Positions 15,756 through 24,632 of a DNA stretch of 64,000 bases are shown here, piece after piece. The notes below the pieces were generated by a model, which saw only the letters and a list, made by a program, of their open reading frames with translations, ran no database searches and was not told where the DNA came from. The stretch spans positions 868,001 through 932,000 of the forward strand of contig OZ245043.1 of assembly GCA_965224285.1 (NCBI GenBank). The letters run 5' to 3'. Numbering within the stretch: position 1 is the stretch's first letter; every line of letters begins with the position of its first letter. The position numbers and the translations under genes were made by a program. The DNA is from JAJCYK01 sp965224285 (lineage in GTDB: Bacteria > Bacteroidota > Bacteroidia > Cytophagales > Cyclobacteriaceae).

Positions 15756-16844
15756 ATGAAATGGTTAATTTTGAACATGCCAGAACTGAAGGCATCATAC
15801 AAACTATCTAATTTTCTTCTCCACATTGGGTTGTGGATAGGATACCTTATTTTCGCAGTTTTTATTTTTTATGAAAGGTTTCCACTGGCCACTGCATTTC
15901 AGCAAGCCGTTATATTTTTAGTTCCACAACTGATGGTGGTATACCTCAACACAGAAATTTTGATACCTCAATTTATTATCAAAAAGAAGTACTTATTATA
16001 CGTCCTAATGATCCTGACATCGTTGGTAGCGATTTACTTTTTGTTTGACTTCATCAGTACCAACCTTTTAATGAATAATGAGAATTTTGCACCTCGGCGG
16101 TCCCGCATCGAAGAAGGTTTTGCCCGTCCTTTCAGAGCAGCAGGTAGCCGCAGGCTAACCATCAATAACTTGGTACTGACCATGGTGATTTTATTCTTAA
16201 TTACTGCTTTTAAGACCAGTCAGATGGCACTTAAAAAAGATAAAGAAGCAGCTGATCTGAAGAGCGAAAATCTTGATACTGAGTTAAAACTACTACGATC
16301 ACAAATTAACCCGCATTTCTTGTTTAATGCTCTACACAATATCAATAGCCTGGCATTAATAAAATCTGACCTTACCTCACAGATGCTAGTAAAACTTTCT
16401 GATATGCTTCGATATATAATATATGATTGCAAGGAAAACAAAGTGCCATTAGGCAAGGAAATAAGTTATATTCAAAATTATATCAGCTTGTTAAAATTAA
16501 AGGAGCAGGACATAAACATAACCGTCAGTTTTGATATTGAAAATGACCAGGTGTGGATAGAGCCAATGCTGCTAATTCCTTTTATCGAAAATAGCTTTAA
16601 ACACAGTGGAATTGAGGATACTGAAAATGGTTGGATCGAAATTAATATGAAGGCAACCACTAGACAAATCGATTTTCAGGTGGATAACAGCATTCCGAAA
16701 GAATCCTATACTTTGGATAAAGTAGGTGGAATTGGTCTAAACAATGTCACCAGGCGGTTGACGCTTCTCTATCCCGATAACTATAACCTGGATATTGATC
16801 AAAATGAAAATAGATTCTCGGTCAAACTTACGTTACTGCTATGA
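15756..16844 (+). CDS. LytS/YehU-type sensor histidine kinase
   Basis: A 362-residue membrane kinase. Four membrane segments lie at about 23-43, 50-70, 80-100 and 138-154, then a linker coiled coil. The His_kinase (PF06580) core contains the phospho-acceptor in SQINPHFLFNALHNINSLA (His187), and the ATPase domain has the N-box LLIPFIENSFKHSG and the GIGLNNVTRRL G-box. An in-frame ATG at 15777 would remove seven residues. It overlaps the LytTR gene by 4 bp (ATGA), so the two form a classical pair. No separate ligand-binding domain is seen; sensing is likely through the membrane part. Confidence 0.95.
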   Translation: MKWLILNMPELKASYKLSNFLLHIGLWIGYLIFAVFIFYERFPLATAFQQAVIFLVPQLMVVYLNTEILIPQFIIKKKYLLYVLMILTSLVAIYFLFDFISTNLLMNNENFAPRRSRIEEGFARPFRAAGSRRLTINNLVLTMVILFLITAFKTSQMALKKDKEAADLKSENLDTELKLLRSQINPHFLFNALHNINSLALIKSDLTSQMLVKLSDMLRYIIYDCKENKVPLGKEISYIQNYISLLKLKEQDINITVSFDIENDQVWIEPMLLIPFIENSFKHSGIEDTENGWIEINMKATTRQIDFQVDNSIPKESYTLDKVGGIGLNNVTRRLTLLYPDNYNLDIDQNENRFSVKLTLLL

Positions 16845-17548
16845 GAATAAAGTGTATTGTGGTAGATGACGAGCAACTAGCCCGGAACACCTTAGAAGAT
16901 TTCATCAAAAAGTTGTCGGGATTTGAATTCCTGGGGCAGTTCAAAAACCCGTTGGAAGCGATCAATTTCTTACAAGATCAAACCATTGACCTGATGTTTT
17001 TAGATATTCAGATGCCCCAGTTATCCGGAGTGGAAATGTTGAAGACCTTGAGTAATAAACCGATGGTAATTTTCACCACCGCCTACTCTGAATATGCAGT
17101 AGAAGGCTACCAATTAAATGCCGTAGACTACCTGCTCAAACCCTTTACTTTTGAACGCTTCCTGCAAGCCGCCAATAAAGCCATTGAACTATTAAAACTA
17201 AAGGGTGATACCAGTAAAATCCAGCAACCGGCCGATTATATTACAGTAAACGCAGATCACAAAGTTTATAAAATAATTTTGGATGATATCATGTATATAG
17301 AGGGGCTTAGAGAGTACGTTTCGTACTTCACTAAGGATGAAAGAATAATAGCCCTGCAGTCACTCAAAAGTTTGGAGGAGACACTTCCAAAAAATAGATT
17401 TTTACGGGTACATCGATCTTACATTGTTCCTATCGACAAGATAAAAACCCTTGAAGGAAATCAGCTACGTATTAGTGATAAGATGATCCCTATTGGCCGG
17501 AGTTATAAGGATTTGGTGATGAAGCGGGTATTTAAGGATCGGCAATAA
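16841..17548 (+). CDS. LytTR-family response regulator
   Basis: A 235-residue regulator. The receiver domain (1-120) has the acidic pair DD at 9-10, phospho-acceptor Asp55 in LMFLDIQMP, Thr in VIFTTAYSEYAVEGY and Lys in YLLKPF. The C-terminal LytTR DNA-binding domain (about 130-232) carries DYITVNADHKVYKI, YIEGLREYVSYF and FLRVHRSYIVPIDKI. LytTR domains bind two direct half-sites about two helical turns apart; three such elements (10389, 11079, 15594) precede the neighbouring minus-strand units and are the likely targets. Confidence 0.95.
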   Translation: MRIKCIVVDDEQLARNTLEDFIKKLSGFEFLGQFKNPLEAINFLQDQTIDLMFLDIQMPQLSGVEMLKTLSNKPMVIFTTAYSEYAVEGYQLNAVDYLLKPFTFERFLQAANKAIELLKLKGDTSKIQQPADYITVNADHKVYKIILDDIMYIEGLREYVSYFTKDERIIALQSLKSLEETLPKNRFLRVHRSYIVPIDKIKTLEGNQLRISDKMIPIGRSYKDLVMKRVFKDRQ

Positions 17549-17795
17549 GATAGCCAGCTTGTTGGTCGCTGTATAGCCTGTACTAGTTCAATCATCCCAC
17601 AACATAATTACTCCCGCATGTCCATTGTTCCATAATGTTAAAACCATCCTGAAAGATTCTGCTTTTATCCTATGGATAATAATTTGTGAAATGCGAAAAA
17701 TCGGACATTAGAATCTGCTCCGTTTTAACAGTACAATAGGTATGTTGAACACTGTAGCCAATTTGGCTAACGCGGCAATATTATTTTAGTATGTA

Positions 17796-17832
17796 AAAAG
17801 GACAGGGCCAAACTAGTTGGTCCGATCCTTTT
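17796..17832 (+). terminator. Strong stem-loop, probable terminator after the LytS/LytTR operon
   Basis: AAAAGGA (17796-17802) pairs with TCCTTTT (17826-17832), and an inner stem GGGCCAA (17805-17811) pairs with TTGGTCC (17817-17823), with one G-T pair, around a 5-nt loop. The 3' arm ends in T-rich sequence. It lies 250 bp past the LytTR stop and 65 bp before the next gene; the rest of the 349-bp gap shows no gene. Confidence 0.55.
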
Positions 17833-17897
17833 GGTTATAAATCGAACAACGATAAGAGCGAGCTTTGACCTGCCTTAATAAATAATTACCTTCGATC

Positions 17898-18899
17898 ATG
17901 GAAGTCTTCGAAACACTAATAAATGAGTTGATTGGTTTTCTGGGCATAGGACAAGTAATTGAAATCCTGAATACAGGGGACTACAGTAAATTCAGAACCT
18001 ACCAAGGGATAACTTCCCTTATCTACCCAATCATACCTTTGCTGCTTATTTTGGAGTTGATTTTAGGTTTGATCTACAAAAGACCACAGGCCAAAGTGTA
18101 TAAGGTGAATTTTTTGATATACATATTTAATCGATTCGCCGGTAGGTTCATCGCCATTGCCATGGTTACCTATTGCATTGGTCTTTTTCAGGAATTTGCA
18201 CCCTTCCAAACTACCCTTACCTGGTACTGGTTTTTATATGGCTATGTGGCTTGGGAGTTAGGCCACTTTGTTTACCACTATCTGGGTCATAAAGTTCGAC
18301 TTTTCTGGTGCTTGCACTCCACCCATCATGCCCCGGAGGAGATGAATCTTTCGGTCACACATGCACATTTTTTCCTGGAAGCGCCCTATGCAGATGTTAT
18401 ACGTACTACGGTGTGCATCTTGCTGGGTGTGCAACCAGGACTATTGTTTATCATTATGTTTGTTGACGGCACCTATGGGGCTTTCATTCATATTGGTGAA
18501 AATTTGCTTAAAGATGGCAGATTAGGGTTCCTGAATAAAATCATTCTCACCCCTTCGCATCACCGGGTGCACCATGCCCGCAATCCCCTGTATATGGATC
18601 GAAATTTTTGCAATCTTCTCAATATTTGGGATAAGCTATTCGGTACCTTTCAAGACGAGCAGCATTCCATTAAAATTGAGTATGGAATTACCCGCAAGAT
18701 GAATTCCGGGAATTTCTTTGACGTGTACTTCGGGGAAATTGTGGCATTGGTTAAAGACGTTTATCACGCTCCTGGCTTGAAGAATAAACTACTGTATTTA
18801 ATCATGCCTCCTGGGTGGCATCATTCCGGTGTACATCAAACTGCCAAGGTGGTTAGGGAAAACTATTTAAGGAACTCAGCTGCCAGTTTGAACATTTAA
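17898..18899 (+). CDS. Membrane fatty acid hydroxylase / sterol desaturase family protein
   Basis: A 333-residue integral membrane di-iron enzyme of PF04116. The histidine clusters are clear: HFVYHYLGH (about 116-124), HSTHH (about 137-141), and HHRVHHARN (about 220-228). Several hydrophobic segments flank them (LIYPIIPLLLILELILGLIY, and others). Such enzymes hydroxylate or desaturate lipids at the inner membrane; in Bacteroidota homologues act on carotenoids, ether lipids or ornithine/sulfonolipid fatty acids, and the substrate here cannot be told. It stands alone on the plus strand. Confidence 0.9.
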   Translation: MEVFETLINELIGFLGIGQVIEILNTGDYSKFRTYQGITSLIYPIIPLLLILELILGLIYKRPQAKVYKVNFLIYIFNRFAGRFIAIAMVTYCIGLFQEFAPFQTTLTWYWFLYGYVAWELGHFVYHYLGHKVRLFWCLHSTHHAPEEMNLSVTHAHFFLEAPYADVIRTTVCILLGVQPGLLFIIMFVDGTYGAFIHIGENLLKDGRLGFLNKIILTPSHHRVHHARNPLYMDRNFCNLLNIWDKLFGTFQDEQHSIKIEYGITRKMNSGNFFDVYFGEIVALVKDVYHAPGLKNKLLYLIMPPGWHHSGVHQTAKVVRENYLRNSAASLNI

Positions 18900-19050
18900 T
18901 AGCTATTTCACACTTGAGCTTAATTTGGGTACAACATAGGTACAACAAATCCCGGTTCTAACCGGTTTTAACTGGTCTCAAATGGTTTATCGATTTTCTT
19001 TAGGTGCATCATTTAGAACCAGTTAGCACCAATTAACACCAATATATTTG

Positions 19051-19110
19051 AGGTTCATAACCCTGAGGTCGGGGGTTCCTCCGCAGGAGTTCGTTCGGGT
19101 AATTCCCCAT
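19051..19110 (+). repeat. Met-tRNA-like 3' fragment, copy 1 of a shared intergenic element
   Basis: The segment TTCATAACCCTGAG followed by GTCGGGGGTT resembles the anticodon loop (CAT flanked by T and AA), anticodon stem, variable loop and first half of the T-arm of a CAU (Met-type) tRNA. No 5' half and no acceptor stem are present, so it is not a functional tRNA. A second copy with the same order of motifs (TTCAT, ACCCTGAG, TCGGGG, CCGC, TAATT, CCCC) is at 56936-56983. In both places it is followed immediately by simple tandem repeats. Confidence 0.5.
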
Positions 19111-19215
19111 ATTGAGTGTGAGTGTGAGTTGGAGTGTGAGTGTGAGTGTGAGTTGGAGTGTGAGTGTGAGTGTGAGTTGGAGTGTGAGTTGGAGTGGAAG
19201 TGGGAGATTGAGATT
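19111..19215 (+). repeat. Tandem repeat of a 6-bp GAGTGT/GAGTTG unit
   Basis: About 105 bp of GAGTGT repeats interrupted at intervals by GAGTTG, giving a higher-order period of about 24 bp, decaying into GAGATTGAGATT at the 3' end. It is purine/GT-rich on one strand. Any open frame through it is low complexity (Ser-Val or Ser-His) and is not a gene. Confidence 0.9.
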
Positions 19216-19610
19216 GAGGAGTAATAGTGTTTATTCACAAAAGTATATCATGGCAAAATTTACCTTCTCAGATTCTCCTGATATCCACAACCCAAATTTC
19301 CATAATCATAGCTGTTGCTTCAACTCCAACGGCAGAACCATTCAGTAATGGAATAGGATTCAGGTCTTGTAGTTGGCGTTACCCCCTATGTTTTAACTAT
19401 AAGATGTAGCCAAATGAGGCTGGCTAGTAATTTCTGATGACAACATATCTTGGAACATAAATGCTGTAAATTCATCATCCCGGGGCCAATTAAAGCAACG
19501 AAACTGCGAATAATAGGATAGCAAAGTGAAGAGATGGTTTGGAATCAGGTGTTTGAGCATTTCTACATAATTACTATTATAGTTATTACTGGTTGATGGC
19601 CAAGCAATTA
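19216..19610. other. Intergenic stretch without a supported gene
   Basis: About 395 bp between the tandem repeat and the 3' end of the flavoenzyme gene. I see no recognisable domain on either strand. A 73-codon minus-strand frame (19393-19614) overlaps the flavoenzyme stop by 4 bp but has no recognisable sequence. The stretch 18900-19050 before the repeats contains related short words (AACCGGTTTTAACTGG, AACCAGTTAGCACC) but no gene. Confidence 0.6.
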
Positions 19611-20834
19611 TCATCCTGACTTTTTGTTGGATCTAGCATCCGCACATCGTTGTCTGAAGTCTTTACAAAGAGCGTCTACCTTGCCAAACCTGTTGGGTCG
19701 AAATGGGTCAATATCACAATATGGTGTGATACCTGTAATTAATTCAAACATGATTCTACCGATACCTCCGGAAATTGCAACACCAGCTCCTGAGCAACCC
19801 GTGGCAGCCAAGAATCCTTTCAAACCCGGTAATCCTCCCAGCACAGGCATACCATCGGGAGTATAGGTGGACAGACCTGCGATATATTGTGGTATCTCAA
19901 TATTAGCAAACTCCGGAAAAAATCTTTGTAGTTTATCTCCCTGCCGGATTAGGATGTTCCATCGATCTTCAGGATCACCAAATACATACCCCGTCAAATC
20001 TTCAGGGAGGTTTCTTGGATCAAAATGAACCGAGTTTGACTCTCGCAATCCAAACAGTAAGGCACCAGATTCCGGACGGGTGTAAGCTGAAGCATCCGGA
20101 AGTATCACAATGGGTTGATTCGGGCTGAAAAGCTGAGGATTCTGGGTGGTGATCCAATAATTACTTCTTATGGGGGCCATAGGCAGATGTACACCGGCTT
20201 GAAGAGATATTAAATTCGCCCAGGCACCTGCTGCATCAATAGTATGGGTCGCATGCATGACTCCCTTTGAAGTTGATACCCCTGCTACACAGGCGTCCTG
20301 GAGGATTAACGCCTTAACATCGGTATTTTGGTGTATGGTGGCACCGAGCCGTTTTGCCATTTCCAAGTATCCGTTGGCCAGGACATAGGCGTCGGTAAAG
20401 CAATCTTCAGGCATAAAAGTGGCCTCAAGGATTTCCTCGGTATTTAACCAAGGTACCATCATTATTAAACCATCAATTTCGATATCCTGGTTTTCAATAT
20501 TAAATTCATCAGCGATCCGCTTTAGATTATTGAGTGCGTCCACCGTGGATGCCGAAGCAGCCAGATGTAAACTCCCTACTTGATGCACTTTTAATGGGTG
20601 CTCTAACCTGTCATTTAGTTCAGTCATAGCCCTATATGACTCCTGGACCAGTGGGATGATGGCAGGGTTGCTGCGTGCTTTGGTCAGCAGGGAGGCAGCA
20701 AGACTAGTACTACCAGATCCTACGGTATTTCTTTCGATCAACCCCACTTCGACCCCTTGTTTAGCCAAATAGTAGGTTATTGCACATCCAATTACTCCTC
20801 CACCTATAACCAGTACCTCCTTGGTCATTTCCAT
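19611..20834 (-). CDS. DAO-family FAD-dependent amine/amino acid oxidoreductase
   Basis: A 407-residue flavoenzyme of the D-amino-acid-oxidase/glycine-oxidase fold. The N-terminal dinucleotide fold reads VLVIGGGVIGCAITYYLAKQ with Glu in LIERNTVGSGST; the C-terminal FAD-contact motif is GLSTYTPDGMPVLGGLPG and ATGCSGAGVAISGG. The substrate domain lies between. It is the last gene of a six-gene operon that also holds a dimethylglycine-dehydrogenase-like enzyme, an organophosphate-type transporter and a phosphodiesterase. FAD-dependent amine oxidases of this group recur in phosphonate-degrading clusters, where members oxidise aminoethylphosphonate or its N-alkyl forms; glycine, sarcosine or another small secondary amine are equally possible here. 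Confidence 0.85.
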   Translation of the reverse strand: MEMTKEVLVIGGGVIGCAITYYLAKQGVEVGLIERNTVGSGSTSLAASLLTKARSNPAIIPLVQESYRAMTELNDRLEHPLKVHQVGSLHLAASASTVDALNNLKRIADEFNIENQDIEIDGLIMMVPWLNTEEILEATFMPEDCFTDAYVLANGYLEMAKRLGATIHQNTDVKALILQDACVAGVSTSKGVMHATHTIDAAGAWANLISLQAGVHLPMAPIRSNYWITTQNPQLFSPNQPIVILPDASAYTRPESGALLFGLRESNSVHFDPRNLPEDLTGYVFGDPEDRWNILIRQGDKLQRFFPEFANIEIPQYIAGLSTYTPDGMPVLGGLPGLKGFLAATGCSGAGVAISGGIGRIMFELITGITPYCDIDPFRPNRFGKVDALCKDFRQRCADARSNKKSG

Positions 20835-20915
20835 ATAAGTATTTGTATCAATTCAATAGCATACAATCGTTGGTGCAATGCTCTACTCAATTGGTATCCA
20901 GCCTGTACCGGGCCA

Positions 20916-22205
20916 TCAGCTGCCTGATGGCCGCTCTCGGTCAACCAGTTTACTCACATAATTCCATTTACTGACAGCCAGTCCCGCCCCAACCAGGGCT
21001 AATACTACAAATCCATAAAATAAAGCATTCCAACCGAATTGCTCTGAAAAATAAGCGGCGATCAAAGGAGATAGCAATTGACCTGCCGAGCCTACCCCAT
21101 TAATAATGCCGGCGGCCATCGCTGCCCCTTTCTTACCTCCTATATCCATGGCAGTAGCCCCGCTAAGCAAAGAATCTGGTCCGTAAGTCATTATTCCGAT
21201 CAGGCCGATGTTAATCCCGATAACCAACATACCCAAATCAGCGATCAGAGGTTGAATAAAACATATCACCGCCATCAGGAACAACATAATCGCCACGATC
21301 GGAAACCTTCTTGACTGGTAAAGGTGGTCGGAAATATAACCTGCAGATATCACCCCGAAAAAACCTACCAATTCATAGACTGATGACAGGTAGCCCGAAT
21401 CTTCGGTGGAGTATTGCAATGCCTCCACCATATATAGAGGCAACCAAAACAAAAATACATAACGGGTTAGTTTAAGAGTAAAATAGATAAAGGAAACCAC
21501 CCAAAGCTCACTTTTTACCACCAAAGACTTAATGAGAAGGCGTCGTTCGCCCTTTACAGTAGCTGCTTCATTGTCTCCATCCTCTTCAAACAATACAGGC
21601 AACCCGGCATCAGAAGGGCGGTTGCGAGTTACGGAGCTATATAAGAGCATAATGATTACCACTAACCCTGCAGGAAATATAAAAGCTCTTTTCCACCCCC
21701 ACTCCACTAAAATGGTATCATTGTTGGCCCAGTAGGTAGCAAAAATGGTTGCAAGAAACGCACCCACTACGTAACAGGTACACCACCATGACATCACCAC
21801 GCCCCTTTTATTGGGACTAAACCATGGGGTCATATTCTTTACCAGACCTGACCATCCGGTAGATTGCCCCAGACCATTGGTACCCATAAGAAAAATAAAC
21901 GCCGCTAGGCTACCCATTAGTCCCATAGTAATGTTAGCTACCACCGCAATGGCCAGCCCTAGGCTAACAATCAATCGTGGGCCCCATCTATCTGAAAGGT
22001 AGCCGCTTACAAACTGCCCCACCATATAGGCCAGGCTGTAGACCGTAAGTACTATAGCCAGATCATTTTTAGTATAACCAAACTCATCAACGATGATGGG
22101 CATGGTTACACTAAAATTCTTCCTGACGAAATAGAAACCCGCATAACCCAGCCAGGTAACTGCGAAAATCCTAACCTGCCACTGTTTGGTGATCTTATCT
22201 AACAT
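20916..22205 (-). CDS. MFS transporter, organophosphate:phosphate antiporter (GlpT/UhpT-like) type
   Basis: A 429-residue 12-helix transporter. The first helix GYAGFYFVRKNFSVTMPII matches the conserved GY..YY..R.N......I of the OPA family (GlpT, UhpT, PgtP), and the loop between helices 2 and 3 carries GYLSDRWGPR, with a related GYISDHLYQSRR after helix 8. It overlaps the upstream flavoenzyme gene by 1 bp (TAATG). OPA proteins exchange phosphate for organophosphates such as glycerol-3-phosphate; a second, frameshifted member lies at 45161-46409 in the phosphonate cluster. Likely to import a phospho- or phosphono-compound released by the exported phosphodiesterase of the same operon. Confidence 0.9.
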   Translation of the reverse strand: MLDKITKQWQVRIFAVTWLGYAGFYFVRKNFSVTMPIIVDEFGYTKNDLAIVLTVYSLAYMVGQFVSGYLSDRWGPRLIVSLGLAIAVVANITMGLMGSLAAFIFLMGTNGLGQSTGWSGLVKNMTPWFSPNKRGVVMSWWCTCYVVGAFLATIFATYWANNDTILVEWGWKRAFIFPAGLVVIIMLLYSSVTRNRPSDAGLPVLFEEDGDNEAATVKGERRLLIKSLVVKSELWVVSFIYFTLKLTRYVFLFWLPLYMVEALQYSTEDSGYLSSVYELVGFFGVISAGYISDHLYQSRRFPIVAIMLFLMAVICFIQPLIADLGMLVIGINIGLIGIMTYGPDSLLSGATAMDIGGKKGAAMAAGIINGVGSAGQLLSPLIAAYFSEQFGWNALFYGFVVLALVGAGLAVSKWNYVSKLVDRERPSGS

Positions 22206-24625
22206 TACATTTTCACCTTTATGTTTTTAGGATCTACAATGGTGTTGTTTTCCACTCTTCCTTCAAATTTTTTCAAACGTATTTCCACGGTTAATTTAGT
22301 ACCCGGTTTGGCGTACTCCAGAGGAAGGTAAGCAAATAAAATAGTCTTTTTAATGGTATGTCCATATCCTGCGCTGGTCACCGAGGCTATGACCTTTTCT
22401 CCATCCATGATGGCTTCTTTGCCAAAGGCTACCGCGGTTGGATCGTCTACTGTAATTGTACATAGTTTGATTTTCAATCCATGCCGCTTTTTGGTAATCA
22501 GTGCCTCCCGCCCAATAAAATTACCTTTATCAAGTTTGACGCAAAATCCTAAGCCAGCTTCATAGGGAGTATAATCCGGAGTGATATCGTCACTCCAGTA
22601 CCGGTATCCTTTCTCCAGCCGAAGTGACTCAATAGCCCTATATCCAGCATTTATCATACCATGAGACTGCCCCGCCTTCCAAAGTTCGTGATATACATAT
22701 AGAGTATACTCGGTGGGGATATGCAGTTCCCATCCCAACTCTCCCACATAGGTGACCCGCAAGGCCAAAACAGGGGCATAGCCTATGGTAATCTCACGCG
22801 CAGTTAGATAAGGGAATTTTTCGTTGGAAACATCATCACGAGATACTGCCTCCAACACTTGTCTTGACTTTGGACCACATAGATTTATAGTGCTTTTACT
22901 ACCAGTAACGGTGTTAATAGTAACAGTCCCATCCGTTGGCAAAGATCGATTCATCCAATATAGATCGTGGGTTTCAAAAGCCGTACCGGTGGTAATGTAA
23001 AATTTACTTTCCGCCAACCGGGTAACGGTTAAATCGCAGGCTATTCCCCCTTTTCCCGTTAGCATTTGAGTATAGGTAATGGAGCCGATGGGTTTGTCAA
23101 TTTGATTATCGGTAATTCTTTGTAAAAACTCCAAACTGCCAACACCGGTAACCTCGAATTTTGAAAAAGAACTCTGGTCAATTATGGCGACTTTTTCTCG
23201 AATTATTTTACACTCATTCCCTACATGCTCAAACCAGTTCGGCCGGTCAAAAGAATATATATCTTTGGGTTGAACACCCTGAGGAGCAAACCAATTAGGA
23301 CGTTCCCATCCAAACTTTGTACCGAATACAGCCCCCTGATCCTTCAGGCACTGGTATAAGGGGCTGATTTTTAAAGGGCGACAAGAAGCCATTTCTTCTT
23401 CAGGCCAAGATATTGCATAATGATGGGCATAGCTTTCAATGGTTCGGTCTCTCACAAAATCCCTGCAGCGATGGTGTTTGCCAAATCGCAGTACATCCAG
23501 CTTCCATAAATCAATGGAAGGGGCGCCGCTTAAGATCCATTCAGCCATCATCTTACCAGCGCCGCCGCCAGCGGCTATACCAAACGCATTGAATCCAGCA
23601 GCTACAAAATAATTCTTCACTTCCGGAACTTCACCCATTATAGGGTTGCCATCAGTGGTAAAAGCCTCAGGCCCGTTAATCAGTTGATGGATTTCGGCAT
23701 CGGCCAAATCAGGAGTCCGCCGCAGACACGGCTCCATAATTTGTTCGAATTGTTCAAAGTTTGAAATTAACAGTTGCTGCCCAAAATTAGTTGGTACGCC
23801 GTTATCAGCCCAGACCATGGGCTTATGCTCGTACCCTCCCATGGTGAGCCAATTCCCTTCCTGTTTGTAATAACAGAGATTATCGGGATCCCTCATGGTA
23901 GGCATTTCCTTACCAGAGTTTCCGGTATCTGTCTTAGTTTGCATAAATTGATGCTCCATTGGCTGAATAGGGACATTTACTTGCAACATTTGTCCCAATT
24001 CATAAGACCAATTTCCAGCACAATTCAGAAAGTATTCAGCGGTAATCTTGCCGTTTTGAGTTTCAACTTCAAAACGACCATCGGCCAGAAGCTTCATTCC
24101 AACCACACGGTTATGGGTATAGAATGTAGCTCCGCGGCCACGCGCGCCTTTGGAGAGCGCCAGGGTAATTCCATTGGGGTCCGCGTAACCATCTGTTGGC
24201 AAATTAGAGGCACCTACTATATCGTCTTTGATCATCAAAGGAAATAGTTCTACTGCTTCTTCCGGGGTATGCATGTCCATGGGCAAACCAAATGTTTTGG
24301 CCATGGTGGCTAAGGCTTTAAGTTCTTCCCACCGTTCCGGGGTACTGGCAACTCTCAAGCCACCAACCGATTTAAACCCGGTATTTTGTTCTGTCTCCGC
24401 TTCAAGCCTATCATAGAGCTCAGTACTGTACCTGAGCATTCTGGTTACATTCCTCGAGGAACGGAGTTGGCCCACCAATCCCGCAGCATGCCAGGTGGAT
24501 CCACCGGTCAATTCACCCTTTTCAATAATAACCACGTCCTTTTCGCCCATCAGCGTTAAATGATAAGCGGTACTGCAACCTATTATACCTCCCCCAACAA
24601 TAACTATTTTTGCATGTGATTTCAA
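22205..24625 (-). CDS. Dimethylglycine/sarcosine dehydrogenase-like flavoprotein with folate-binding domain
   Basis: An 806-residue protein in the architecture FAD domain, FAO_M, GcvT N-terminal, GcvT C-terminal. The FAD fold starts IVIVGGGIIGCSTAYHL; GGSTWHAAGLVG contains the histidine that is covalently flavinylated in dimethylglycine and sarcosine dehydrogenases. The C-terminal half has the aminomethyltransferase motifs LTGKGGIACDLTVTRL, YVGELGWELHIPTEY and AIESLRLEKGYRYW, implying transfer of the released one-carbon unit to tetrahydrofolate. Length and order match the family. It is followed with 1-bp overlap by the OPA-type transporter and preceded by the phosphodiesterase gene. It should demethylate an N-methylated amine; the precise amine is unknown. 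Confidence 0.92.
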   Translation of the reverse strand: MKSHAKIVIVGGGIIGCSTAYHLTLMGEKDVVIIEKGELTGGSTWHAAGLVGQLRSSRNVTRMLRYSTELYDRLEAETEQNTGFKSVGGLRVASTPERWEELKALATMAKTFGLPMDMHTPEEAVELFPLMIKDDIVGASNLPTDGYADPNGITLALSKGARGRGATFYTHNRVVGMKLLADGRFEVETQNGKITAEYFLNCAGNWSYELGQMLQVNVPIQPMEHQFMQTKTDTGNSGKEMPTMRDPDNLCYYKQEGNWLTMGGYEHKPMVWADNGVPTNFGQQLLISNFEQFEQIMEPCLRRTPDLADAEIHQLINGPEAFTTDGNPIMGEVPEVKNYFVAAGFNAFGIAAGGGAGKMMAEWILSGAPSIDLWKLDVLRFGKHHRCRDFVRDRTIESYAHHYAISWPEEEMASCRPLKISPLYQCLKDQGAVFGTKFGWERPNWFAPQGVQPKDIYSFDRPNWFEHVGNECKIIREKVAIIDQSSFSKFEVTGVGSLEFLQRITDNQIDKPIGSITYTQMLTGKGGIACDLTVTRLAESKFYITTGTAFETHDLYWMNRSLPTDGTVTINTVTGSKSTINLCGPKSRQVLEAVSRDDVSNEKFPYLTAREITIGYAPVLALRVTYVGELGWELHIPTEYTLYVYHELWKAGQSHGMINAGYRAIESLRLEKGYRYWSDDITPDYTPYEAGLGFCVKLDKGNFIGREALITKKRHGLKIKLCTITVDDPTAVAFGKEAIMDGEKVIASVTSAGYGHTIKKTILFAYLPLEYAKPGTKLTVEIRLKKFEGRVENNTIVDPKNIKVKM

Positions 24626-24632
24626 TTACCTC

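Noticed and set aside
19051..19110. Functional tRNA-Met gene
   Set aside because: No D-arm or acceptor stem on either side and the T-arm is interrupted; only a 3'-half-like fragment.
19023..19348. Open frames on both strands through the GAGTGT tandem repeat
   Set aside because: Translations are Ser-Val or Ser-His low-complexity strings created by the repeat; no start context, domain or conservation signal.
19393..19614. 73-codon minus-strand frame overlapping the flavoenzyme stop by 4 bp
   Set aside because: The ATGA overlap is suggestive, but the protein has no signal, domain or recognisable similarity and lies in a repeat-bearing intergenic region.
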